From NCBI GenBank assembly GCA_009617715.1, contig VTFK01000191.1, positions 806,001-870,000 of the forward strand: a DNA stretch of 64,000 nucleotides, given 5' to 3'. Made by a program: the position numbers and the translations under genes. Of this stretch, positions 26,232-39,500 are shown one piece after another; position 1 is the stretch's first letter; every line of letters starts with the position of its first letter. Under the pieces are notes generated by a model. That model did no database searches and was not told the DNA's origin. It saw only the letters and a program-made list of their open reading frames with translations. The stretch comes from Plectrocnemia conspersa (lineage: Eukaryota; Arthropoda; Insecta; Trichoptera; Polycentropodidae).

Positions 26232-27105
26232 AAAATAACGTTGTACATATGTTATATACATATTTCATTGTGATCTTTATTTGGCGAAAAAATGCATGCG
26301 GAATTGTTCGTTGAAATCTCGTGCTTCCGACGCATTTAAGTTACGGTTGGAAATAGTTTAAAGTTGGATGCTTACAAAGTTTAACGCAAGCTAGCGCTTG
26401 TTGGATTAATATGTCCATATCTTATGAGGTTAAGTTTATATAGTAAATATTAATATATTATTTAAAACATATTTTACAATTAATAAGAAATTATTATTAT
26501 TCATTATTATTGAAAAAAAATCACAGCCACATTTATTCTATATTTTTATTTCTCCATATGAGCCGTTCGTAATATTAAAAGCGAACATTTTTTATTTCAT
26601 AATAATAATTTACAAAAAAAAATTTTTTTTTAAATATTTTTTGAAACCAATTTCCTACAATTAATAGCCCAACCTAGGTTTTTATTTAAGTTCGCCCTTA
26701 ATATGATTAACGCGTATAAAAGATTTTTCTTTACTAATTAACTATTTATCGTATCTTAGAAATATAAATCAAATCAAGTTTATTATTATTGTAATAAGCT
26801 GTTTAATTTAAGCCATTTAATTAATGAATTATTGCATTGCCTATAAAAAAACCTTGATTATTATAAAATTTATTTTTATTATTTTTTTCAAAATTATTAT
26901 TTGTGTATGTAGTTTGTTATAGATGTCTACAAACAATTTTCTATACATTATAATTTGTTTTTAAATTTTATATATGACTTTAATAATATAAAACTATTTT
27001 TAATACATTGTTGTACAACTTGTTTTAATTATTAATATTACTCTAATACACCTTCAATAAAATTATATTACAATATATAAATAAAAGTTGGAAAAATAAA
27101 CTTTT
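26232..27105 (+). other. Probable 3' untranslated region of the receptor gene
   Basis: This AT-rich sequence follows the receptor stop codon and contains no open frame worth reporting. The first canonical AATAAA hexamers downstream of the stop cluster at 27056-27061, 27080-27085 and 27095-27100. The transcript may therefore end shortly after 27.1 kb. This is inference: AATAAA is common by chance at this base composition, and no GU-rich downstream element stands out. Confidence 0.35.
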
Positions 27106-27988
27106 GCAATATATTAAGCGCAGAATTTGCTGTCGCTTATAAAAGTGATTTAAATTAGTCTTTAAATTATTTAAAATATATTTTATTATTAAATTAGAAA
27201 TTTAATTAAACGGCCAGTAGTTCTTATAAATAGTCAGTAATAATGAGTATCGTCAGTTTTATTTTATTTTTTTTAATAAATATTAGTTTTACTTTGACCG
27301 AATAACGCTATTTTAATATAAAATGTTTATAATCGTTGCTAGACATTATCTATTCTAAAAATGCTTAAAATATACATTCACTAAAATAATATATATGTTA
27401 AATATTATTATAAATTTTAGTATAGATGTAATAAAGAAATAATAAAGTTTTGGTAATGTCACTATGGCCAGTTTTTTTTTTATTTACATATAATACTGTA
27501 ATTATATTACAAACTTACTGATCACTTATAATTATTAACTGACCGTTTTATTCAAAAAGTTACTAACAATATTTTTTTAAATCCGTTATTATCAAATGTT
27601 AAAATAAACCAAATTACTCTAAAGCAAAAAACTAAACCAACAACAATTTAAAATCAATCATATTTTTTATTTATTAGTAAGAATTATAATTTTGACTTAT
27701 ATTTTTATTAACATTAAATTGAAAAAAAAAATTTTTTACAAAAACATATGTATTAATCTAGGATTTCTGAATATCAGGACTATTTTAATATTCGGGAATT
27801 TCTGTATAAATGTTTTAAAATTAGAGCAATTTTTATTATTTTATAAGTTTTATTTTACCCTAGATTAAAATTTTTAGAATAAGCAAAAATCATTTTTCGG
27901 AACAAATCGGGACAGAAACCCTAATACATACATACATATGTATAAATTAATATTTAATGATTTTAGAAATAAAACGTTACACAAGATA

Positions 27989-28034
27989 AACAATTTGTAT
28001 TATTGAAACATATGTTTCAATAATAAAAATTGTT
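27989..28034. repeat. 46-bp near-perfect palindrome
   Basis: Two 23-bp arms meet with no loop around ...GAAACAT/ATGTTTC..., with a single mismatched pair (27997 and 28026). It is long for a chance palindrome even in AT-rich DNA. No known element end or factor site is recognised. Confidence 0.85.
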
Positions 28035-28835
28035 AAATTAAAAATATTTTTGTAAGAACGCCATTTTACCATTTTTATTGCAGGTAGCTATACTTATAGT
28101 ATGTCTATTCATTTTACTTACATATTTTTATTATTCCATTACGTAATTAATTTAAAGAGATCTTAAATTTTTTCTTATGAACTGTTTAATTACGAACTTT
28201 ATAATATAAAAAAAATCAGTTACATTATTTTATTTCATATTTAATTAAAATATACATTTTAAATATTATTTTATAAAAATATTTTTAGACCTTTATTAAA
28301 ATAGTAATAATATTTCAAATTATACTTCACAAATTTTATTACTCATTTTATAAATATACATTAAAAAAAAAAAAAAGTTATCTTTACGTTTTTAAAATAC
28401 ACTAATTATTATTTTACGTGATATATATTCATCTTACATTTTATTTAAGAAGTTTATTTTGTATATATTTTAGCTTTTCCTTATTAGTTTATGGACAAAT
28501 ATTAATTCAAGATCTTTGTGCATACAATAGAATTTAAAAAAGATTTATAAAATGTTGTACCAATGTACTTAATAAAAGAGGAAATTCTCTCAGGGTATTC
28601 GATTTACGCAACCGTAACATAAAGCGGACGGACAGGGTGTCAAACGAAATTAAGCGAACAAACTAACAAGCACGAAAATATCAAATCGAACAAATTTATC
28701 AGCAATTTTCATATCACAGATAATTTTATATTTGTAGTAACTTAGAAACAAGTGTAATTTGTGATATAAATATACATTAAAATATATCTTTAAAATATAC
28801 GTTTTTGTGTTAGGATTGTAATTTAATTAAATCAC

Positions 28836-28868
28836 AATCCTCTACGCTCTGAGCCCGCGTAGAGGATT
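28836..28868. repeat. 12-bp GC-rich hairpin with a competing stem
   Basis: The arms AATCCTCTACGC (28836-28847) and GCGTAGAGGATT (28857-28868) pair perfectly around a 9-base loop. The first arm overlaps a second possible stem: AGGATTGT at 28812-28819 with ACAATCCT at 28834-28841. The two folds are mutually exclusive. The arms are too short for a typical microRNA precursor. Confidence 0.7.
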
Positions 28869-31800
28869 CTGTTTTGAATTGACTTTAAATTATAATTATG
28901 TGAATGTACATACATAAATTATAGTATATGCATAATATAAATATAAGCATTTATACATACATATAATTAATTAAATTCATATGTAAATTGTAAATATTGT
29001 AAATAAATAATATTTTTAAATAGAAAACCAACGAAATACAATGATAATCGATGAAAAAGCGTAATAAAATACACGATATTTTATTGATATTAGATAAATA
29101 TATAAATTATAAAATATAACACTAATTAATGTAGAGCTACTACACAATTGAATTATTTCAATTTTATTATAGTGAATATATGTTTTTATATTAGAAAAAT
29201 ATTATAAATATATTTCAGTTAATCACTTAATAAATAATTTATGTTAAAATTAATATTTGTTTTATTTAATTATTATGTTGTGTTTTATCTGTATTAAAGA
29301 TATAACATTCAATTAATTTTATTTAACTCTTCATAAACGTCACTGTCTATTGAAAATAATATTGCTATCATTAATCCATCTGATATTAAAATCATTAAGT
29401 TGAACTGTAAACAGACTTTTCAAATTCGATGTTTAATAGATTAACCTAGAAATTTAAAATGTTTTATATATTCCATACAATGGAATGAGCTTTCAATACT
29501 GAATTTACATATACCGAGACAGAGTAACGGCATTATTGTAATGTGTAGCAGGATCGTATAAGCAAACGTGGGTTACTGTTCAAAGCGCTATAATTTTGAT
29601 AAAAAATGAAAAATAAATACGCTGAGCGTAAATTGAATAAAAAAATATACGCGAGTAGGTAATATATCTTTGTTCAAAGACAAGAAATTTATATTCTCGT
29701 GTCAAGTTTACACTTCAAAAATACTCGTGTTAGTGTAAAATAATACTATATAATATATTTAAAATTTATTCAGCTCATAAGATTAAATACTAAATTTAAA
29801 CATAGTTTACGTTAGTAAAATAATTTATTATTTAATTAAAGTATAAATAAATCTTAGCAAAAGCATGGTACATATAAAGTATTTGAGAGAAAAATAATAA
29901 ACAAATCATTAAATAAAAAAATAACTATTGCAATTAACATAAGCATAAACAAATAAAGTATATTTTAATATTTATATAATATGTAAAATGATTTATTTAA
30001 AAATTAATTATAAGGGATATTTTGAAAGAAAGAATACAACGATACAAGGCTACAAGACTACTTGTCCTCCTAATAAAACGCAACTTTGAATTTGCAGCGT
30101 GTGCTTAAAATGGCCGTGTCTCATTCTGCTCGTTCAAGGTTGGTTCAATAATTCATTTATTCTGCAAAAATATAGAAACTGCTATTGAAATCAATCAGAA
30201 TTTTGTTTTAATTGTGATGCTTTACAACAGGGTAATAATTGACACTTACAAGTAAGTATTGCTGTACACCATATATTTTAATAATTAAAAATATTACATT
30301 ATCTTACAACTAAGAGTTTCCAGTTGAAATAATATTATTCTTTTATGATTAAAAACTCTCGATCAATGGCTCAGCTCCTTATGGACCGCAATTTTATTGA
30401 AATTAAGTTTTGTGTGCTGAATTAACAGCAGTAAAAAATAAAATGAATAAATAATTTGTGCAAATAAAAAATAAGAATTACTATTGTCAATGATGAACAT
30501 ATTAAGATATTTGTATTAATAGACAATTATCAATCGATAAACTATGAGCAATATATAGAGCTATTATTCATAAAACAGTACAGGATATATAAGGCTGTCA
30601 AAACTTTCGTTGAGTGCCGAAAAAGTGAGCAGGTGCGAGACTTCTATATAATATAGGAATCAAGAAGTATGTTCCTATATTCACCAAATGTTAAAAAATG
30701 TATATTAGATATTGCAAGTCAATCCTAAAATAAAATATATTTTTTATTTTTAAAAACGATTGTCAAGTCGCCCGATTGATTTTTTTATCTTTTTACGCAA
30801 AAATCAGTAAAAAAAATAATTTTGAAGAATTTTTTTTTATAAATAAATATAAAATATAATTTAAAATAAATAAAAATTAATAAAAATAGAATATTTAAAC
30901 ACAAAAGGTAAAAATTTTATTTTTCAAAAAATATTTTGAAAAATAAAACAAAAACAAAGGATTTTAATATTTTTTAAAAAGTTTAATTGCGATTAAAATC
31001 CAAATATTTCTCGGCTCAAGCACAATATACTGGTATATGAGATATTATCATTTTTACAGCATCTAAAAACAAAACTAATAATATGACTATTTTAAACGCA
31101 GAGTAGTAGGAAGCTAAAGTAAACCTTTTGCTCTATTAGGTTGTCAAAATTTACAACAGGTAAGGATGTATAAAATCTATTGTTTATTATTTCAAAGAAC
31201 ATTAGTTAGTCTAATTGTTGTGCAAAGTTCAAAAATAAAGTAGAAAGTCTGTCAGATTTATACCCTGGTATTAGCGGTCGCTACCAATGTGAAAAAGTTA
31301 GATCCATAGCTGCTTAAAACCATCTTCCTGGGGAATTAAAGTCGCTCTTGATGAAACTTTGAAGGTAGTTTGTTTTGTGGCATCCTCACGTTTATTTTAA
31401 TAGATTAATAATAAATTCGCAATATTATTTTATTCAAAAAACAAATTACGTAATTACTTTATACTCAATGCTTTTGTAAACATGTCTGCGCCGCATTGAA
31501 TCTACTCCAGTATGTTCCAAGTATCTAATATAAATTTTGGACAGAAGTGTACTCCGAATATGTGTCTGAAGTACAAAATGTAAGTGATTATATACGCTAG
31601 TCAAGATCTAAAAGCTACTTTTGCTTTGCCTATCTTTTAATTTTTATTCAATGCGACTATTTGCGGGTAAAAACAGATTGTTTGGTAACATTCTAATACA
31701 AACGCATAATGCTATATCTAGGTAGAAAATTGTCAATACAAAAACATTTTTTATTATTTGTAAATGCACACCTATCAGTATGATTTATTTAGAGATATAA

Positions 31801-33339
31801 AATAAGATAGATAAATAGATACGCTTGAATATCTGATTCTCACATACGTGTGGCATTACGAATACATTTATTCAATAAATCACAAAACAATACCCATTTG
31901 ATTTATTGCGCTTTTAACACGTTTTTGAAACAGTTGCTTTTTATGGACGTTTATTCACAAATTTTATTTTCATTCACATTTTAAATGCCGATATTTTCTT
32001 AATTAATCTTTATTTTTTAATTAAGAATGCATAAAAATACAAGCGTTTAGAACCATTTTCCTGGTTACAAGAGGAAATTATTAATGTAAAATAAACTTTA
32101 ATTAAACTTTTAAAAAATACAAACACCTTTTACATAGTAAGAATTCATTAAAAGATTATTTTTACTTATTTTAAATTCATAGCCTATTAAAGACTATTTA
32201 TAAACATTTACAAAGCAAGACACATAGACTAAATTAAAATTGTAAGTTATGTGACGACAACAAGACCAAACATAAATTTATGTTTGGTTTTGAGATCAGT
32301 GGTTAATATGGTCTTCTATTTTATAGTATGTTTAAGTATAATAATATATTAAATAACACTATTATTTAAATATTAGTGTTAAAAACCTATTATAACGTTT
32401 TTTAGTTAGTATAGAAAGGTGTATTAAAAAATATTTTTATCGCTTTATTTTAATTGATATACCATTTTTAGTTACTCGTGTAACTCTACACCGGCAAGCG
32501 TATGTTTATTACTGATCTTATGAGTTGTTTATAAAGTGTGAATAAATACTGAGTCTCAATTTCATTAATCTTTTTTATAAAGGCAATATTTTTTCCAGTT
32601 ATTTAAACTTAAAAGTTTAAGTTTTTTGAGGTAATTTCTTTTACAGATATTTATGCATATGCTTAGAAGTATTGAATATTTTTTACTTGAAGCAATCTAA
32701 AAGATACATATTTCGAACATTTACTATTGAAATAATATTTGCTTTGAGGGGAAGAAAACCAAGAGAGAGAGAGAGATAGAGTAAGACTTAATCTATACAT
32801 ATATCGTAAAAACAAATAGTACCATTTTTACCTACCAAAATTAAACATAGAGTAAAATTAGTGGGTTTTCATAAACAAGACCAGTTTTAATATTAAAAAT
32901 TAATAGGAATAAATGTTTTAAAAACATTATTTTTTAAAGTGGTTCGGTTTTTATAATCTATCAATCATCTATATGAACCGTACAAAAATATGCTTTACAA
33001 ATAATTTAATTGGCGAACTTAAAACGCGTTTTCACTAAGTGATTACTAATTATCCTTCTACTGTTTCAACAATAAAATTTTGCTGTAAATTTCCCATTCA
33101 AAAATTAAACGATATCATTGCTGAAGCTTCCATTGTGTTTGTTATAATTATCATGATTTTATTTATACCGAACGTTTTGTTAAGGTATACATTTAGTTTG
33201 CCACTTTGCTTTAAGCGTCGTAATTGCTTTGCCCTTTGTTGCGTCATTATCAAAGGTTCATTGTTGTTTAATTTTTAATAAAATAGAGACAAAATTGCCT
33301 GTAAATTATTTTAAAATATTTTTGTTATAGAACGACACC

Positions 33340-33760
33340 AACCGATATCAAATTTACGAGCGTATTCAATTTGTGTTGTACGATACTGCTGTGGCGATGA
33401 TTAATGGTGCGCAGAGAGCAAAAAAAATCGAAAACAAAAGTAAATCACTCGGAAGGGAGAATATTTCGCAGCAAAGGGCTGAAAAAACACTCCCCGATGC
33501 GTGAAAGCAGTCTGATATTATACGGGGGTATTATATAGGTGAGACTCTGCAAGAAAACTTTAAGGCATGTGTGGTCTTAGAGCAAAGTTGGAAATCAACA
33601 ACCCCGCTGAGATTCGATTACGGGATTTGAACAGGATAATGGAAAGCACAGAAGAAGCTCAAACACCTTGGTTAGGGGTGATTTTTACACATGAAATCGA
33701 TACACTATTATTGGTTCAAACAGGCTTTACATTACATAATTTAGCTATGCCATTTTTTTA
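33340..33760. other. GC-richer block, unassigned
   Basis: The base composition is more even here than in the flanks, and a 64-codon frame opens with ATG at 33567 (begins MCGLRAKLEINNP). The frame matches no family I know, and no splice signals of note bracket it. It might be an untranslated exon, a mobile-element relic or regulatory DNA. Confidence 0.2.
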
Positions 33761-35653
33761 AATTCAATATCAAGCTCTAATATTCGGTATAAATTAGTTT
33801 TGATATAAATATGTTTGTTAAAATATAATTATCAGTGAGATAATATTTTTTGTTGTATAGAAATAACATACATATAATAAAAAGTAATAATGAGACATAC
33901 TACATCGATTCACGAATATTATTTTTCTTATATAACTCAATCGCGTGACATCCTTATATTATATAAGACATTATATTATACACAATATATTATAGATATC
34001 TATGTACTATATAGATAGAATGTCACGTGTAACAAAAAGCAACCGATGTGATTTTGGACGCGTATCATATTTCAAACAGGTGAGATAAAATAACATATTG
34101 AACGTGTTTTAAATAGATAAGTTATACTTAAATCTTAAAATATTAATTTTAATATTTTTGAAATATTATAATAATTTTTATATTTAAAATTACGATAGGT
34201 ACACTCACCTCTCTTTGATCGTAATTTATAACTCGCGACATAATGGAAAATTTGGTTTGAAACTTGGCTAAATAAAAATAACAGAATATGAAAGTATTTC
34301 TATTTTTACGTATAAAAGAAGCCTCCTATTGGTAAAACGGAAATGAATTATAGCGTTTTATTAAATAAAAAAAGCTTCAAAAAAAATGTAAATAAAAATA
34401 CTATTATTCGTAGTTATGTTATATATAATTATCAAATACTTTCTTAACGTATCTTTAATGTTAATGCAAATAATAAATATTTAATCGCAAATAATTTTAC
34501 ACATGTATATAAATCGTAAGCTAGCTTAATCAACAAATACATTAATCAATATTTTCACAAAAATAAGAAGAAGATTAATATTATTTTAGTTTATCGTGTG
34601 ACAATATATTTCAGTTAATAGATCATTAAAATACACACTTATGCATGTTATTAGCATGAAAATAAGTATATGTGTACAAATTATAGTAAGATAGTATATT
34701 TTATTATAAATATATGAGTAAACAATTTTACCTTTTAATTAAAATAATGTCACATTAGTAGATTCTAAATAATTTATAAATATATAATATGGATCAATAA
34801 ATCTAGCACAAGTAATTTATTAGAACGTACAACTTATTGATCTGAACTTATATTAGGTGTATAATGTATATATTTTATTATTTAAATGTATAATAGTTAC
34901 CATGAAAATAGATATTTTTATATTTATAAACATTTAAATTTTTACTTTTTATATTCTTATGCATATTTTGAAAAGGATAACGCTGTCAGATTTAATTTAG
35001 ACATCCATTAGCCGAACAATATAAATCCATTAAAACATTAAGTAAAATTTGTATAGCCTTAAGGTATTATCGATACATCGTTTTATATCGCAGATTTAAA
35101 TAAAGTTTCTTTTTAGTCATTATAACTAATATAAATAAATTTCTGCTAATGACGTAAACAATATATAAATTCAAACTGGAACGTTTTCTTTAGTTATTTA
35201 GTATATTAATCTAAAATTAATTAGTAATAAAAGTTTATTTTTTGACAAATTGATTATATTAAATTGATAAGACTTCCGCAACAAAATTTTTGATTACATT
35301 TTAACTGCTAAAAAATATTATAATAATCATTATTTGGATAGGTAGCAATTTAACTTTTTAGGGTCTTAAAAAATGGGCAAACTTATTTTTCGATGTTGTA
35401 ATACATCAAAGTCGTAATATTAAAATAAAGTTTAACATTCGAGAATCGAATATTCTACTTTATTTTTTCGCGACAATTTTTACACCATAATAGGTAAAAG
35501 TTTTTTTATACAACGAGAATCCTTTGCAATACGCGAAAAAATTTCAAAGGCATGTATTTCAATTATAGATTGTTTGTACTTTTTGAAGTTCTCTTCTGTG
35601 AAATAAACACCGTTGATAGGTTTCTCTGCAATAATACAAACTTTATTCAGAAA

Positions 35654-35684
35654 AAAACCTATTACGTAAAAGGTAATAGGTTTT
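35654..35684. repeat. 12-bp perfect hairpin
   Basis: AAAACCTATTAC (35654-35665) and GTAATAGGTTTT (35673-35684) pair perfectly around a 7-base loop. No element or gene context was found. Confidence 0.75.
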
Positions 35685-36257
35685 AATAAACGAGCAAAAT
35701 GTAAAACTAGTTGCGGTATATTTTGTGCATGGTTTTGAAATGTTGATAATAACTTTTTTAAACTTTTCCAAACCCTTCTGGCGAAAAATAAATAATATAA
35801 TTTATTTTCATGAAAACGTGATTTTACTTCATAGTTGTTAGCTTGTAAAAAACTGTATTATCATAAAAAATACGTAGGTACATAACACAGAAAGTTTTAA
35901 TCTATACTGTATTTAAATTTACATCAAAATGTTAAATAATTTTTTGCTCATATTCTTATTAAACAATGTGTTAATATTTGAATATAAATTATAACTCTTT
36001 TTTCACAAAACAAATAGTATTTAATTACAAAATATTAACAAATTACAACGATCCTATAAACAGCTATCAAGTTTTAGTTAATTGGTAACGATTCATAATG
36101 TGAACCATATTGTTTTAAATGTTTGCCGATTAAAGGTAATTGTTTCAGCTGTAATCATCTAAGATTTATACATTTATTTTAAGAAGAAAACCACAGATTC
36201 CGTTAATTAATTTTTAACTACCGATTAGACCTAGATAAACTAGTATTATATAAATTA

Positions 36258-36295
36258 TTTTTTGCAGATATATAAAAACATATATCTGCAAAAAA
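36258..36295. repeat. 16-bp perfect inverted repeat with 6-base loop
   Basis: TTTTTTGCAGATATAT (36258-36273) pairs without mismatch with ATATATCTGCAAAAAA (36280-36295). The left arm happens to contain a TTTTTTGCAG acceptor-like word, but no coding follows. Confidence 0.85.
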
Positions 36296-36335
36296 CGTTT
36301 GTTTTTCATCGTTATTATTACAGTCTTTTACAGAT

Positions 36336-36548
36336 CTAAGTATAGTAAGCAATCATTTTTGACCCGCAACGGTTTCTAGTTTTCATGTTTAATCTGTCCA
36401 AATCATCGTTGAGACAATCGTTCCATATTCTAGCCCAACTATTTGGCATGTTAAAATCTGGCGTGCATTTTGACACAAAGGATTGGGTTTTTATGATGCG
36501 GCGATATAGATTATTGATAGCTTTTGAAAGTTTGTGGTTATTGTGCAA
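36336..36548 (-). other. Coding-like minus-strand frame of unknown family
   Basis: A 70-codon ATG frame with a rather even amino-acid mix (FVSKCTPDFNMPNSWARIWN, then DCLNDDLDRL). It sits in DNA less AT-rich than its surroundings. The pattern feels protein-like and could be a mobile-element relic or an exon, but I cannot assign it. Minus-strand splice sites were not convincing. Confidence 0.2.
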
Positions 36549-39500
36549 TACTGGGTGTCATGCACAATTGCAACATCCATTGCTATTGTCGCTCTATTCC
36601 TTTATTATTTAAAGCCCAAGTAATCGTATGTTTTTTAGTTTAATGTCAAACCTAATACCGTTTTAAAGATTTTATTTCATTTTTAAAAGCGTTTGTTTGT
36701 TTCTGAGATTATTATTATTAAATAATTTTTTTAAACGTGCAATTAATAAATTACACATTTCGGTAAAAACTAATTTTACTATTCCGATATATATGGTATG
36801 AAAAATTCACACATCCAGAGCGTTTAAAATAAACATTATTATGGCTAAGAGAAACACATATAAATATGGTATAATATCCTACAAATAAATATTTAAACAC
36901 GAATGGTAAAACACAGTTTTTAGTCTGTTCTATATTGTTAAATTTACCAAAGAACCTTTAACAACATCGTAATAATTAAATATATATTTAAAAAAGTATG
37001 CAAACGCAAAATTATCTGAAATAAACTGCAGCGAAAATGTGTTGGAATATGAAAACTTTAAATTAGAAAAGTTTTAATGTACATATTTATTTTAATGCTA
37101 TGATAATAGTTATATATGATGGTTGATAATAGTTTTTAGAAATTAAATGGACAATAAATAAAATATGTTCTATATTATTATAATAATAATTTGTGGTTGT
37201 AGTAAGTAATCAGTATAAAAGTATATTTGATATTAATTTACATAATACATATTATATGACATTGTGTGTTTACACATACATATGTGTATGTAAACAAATT
37301 TTCAACGGTACGTTAACTGTACTTAACGATAATATCAGTAATGTTTGACCAGCAAAACCGAAATTACACAAGTGATTTATCGCATGTTGTATCTTAATTG
37401 GAAATTTCTACATAAACGCTGCAAAATAAAATTAAATGGCACTCATTTAGCTTGATTTCGTATTATTGTATGTTTTGTATTGAATTGAACGAATAAATGT
37501 TTTATAAATGCTATATGTATTTAAACAGATTCTATTTAGAAATAATAATAAAGGTTATTATTGAATTTTAAACAAAAATATATTTTATATAAGATATGCT
37601 TAAATATATAGAGAGCGTATTTGGCTTTTGATTTAGGTAGAGATTGGATTTACCCTTAACCATTTTTCCAAAGTAACTAAATCATATTGATTATTTACAT
37701 AGGATAATTATTTTTTCTTTAGATGTAAATAATTGCATTCGTCAATGTAGCTGGTTATTTAAATGTGATTTATCTAAATATTAAGAAAAAGATTATTTTT
37801 TAGCTACTTTTCATATAAATATTATTTTGGGACATTCTGTATAACGTCTCGCAAAAACATAAGCTTTAGTGTTTCACGAGCCACGTTCTCGTAAGCAAAC
37901 TCACAATACCAATTTATTTTTATTTGTTTGTTTTTTTTTCTTGTTGAACACACGAACGAAGACTTTTGATGCAATTTTCCCACTGATTCTGAAACATTCG
38001 TCTCGCAAACGCTACACGTGGTCTGCTTTCAATTCGATTATTGCGAATTATTCTCAACTCAAAGATCATTACAACGCTTCTGTATTTACACAAGTCCGAT
38101 TGTCTAAGAAGGACGAGTCAGGCATATTATAACAAGTGTACTCACGGAAGGGACTGAGTGTCTACAAAACCACCCCTCGTGTACCACGATCGATAGCATA
38201 GAATCTTCCAAAATAAGGGTGGATGTCAGATGGACATCGAAAACTCGAATGTTATCTATGATTTATATTTCACTTACATTCTTGAAACTGTGAGTGATAT
38301 GCATTGTATGTCCATTATATTCGAATAAGGGTTGGGGGTTCGTTGATCGGCGGGACACGAAAGCTTTTCGTCAAATGTCACAAGAGTTCTTGATAAAGGA
38401 TATTTTTTGTATTTTGACACAAAGAAATAAGTTGAAATAAGTGTTTCGATAGTATATTTTACGCTGTAGTTTAGAAAAATTGAACAAATAGTTTATGAAA
38501 GATACATTCAATTTACTTGTAATAATAATAATAAAATTGATTATTATTGTTGTGACAAATGTCACAAAAGGTTTTAATGCGATATATGTTAATGTATTAT
38601 TTGAAGTGAGATTAGGCCGATGCTGTTTACGTTTTAACCATAACAAAATTTTCGACGTAAATCTATTTTCTATATAAAATAATTAGCTATACTAGGAATT
38701 CATACTATTATTAAAGTGGTTAAATTGATAGTTTTAGAAAATTTAATTATCATGTGATGTTACATTAGAATAATTATTATAGAACATATAATTATTATTA
38801 ATATATTATTTTTATATTCAGTGTTAAATGATTAAAATAGATATATTGATAATAAATTATATGAAAAGGAATCGATAATATATTTATCATATTTGTACCG
38901 ATATTTTTATGTTAAGGTTTAAAAAGATAATTGAAGAATTAACTATTTTTTAAGATATAATAGTCTAACTATCTATTTTTACATGTAGTATATAAATTAC
39001 ATTGTTTTTTTAATGCATTTTACCGAAATTAATAATACTAGTCGCTATTTTTAAGCAATTTTTTTTGTATAGCAGCATATTGATGTAAATAATAACTTTC
39101 TTTGCTAATAACAGTCATATTTTTGTTTAAAAATCCACCATAATTGATTGTTTATAATATTATTTGTTGTTGATAAATTTTGGTACTAAATAAAATCCCA
39201 CGCACATAATTTAATAAAATTCTGTATAATATGTCATGTATAAATTTCACGTTTCTTACGAAAACATGTTTACTCTTATTTACCAAAGCATGGTTTTAAT
39301 AATTATCCTTTGATGCTTAACAACATTTATGGAACTAAATATAACAAAATATTGCGCATGTTAAGCTCTACCAATATACTAGTATATTATACAATCTTTC
39401 ATACATTTAAATCTTTGGAAAATTTTACTTTCTATAGCATCTACGTCTAAAAAGAATACTAAAAAGAGTGATTTGATAATTTAATTAAATATAAACATTC

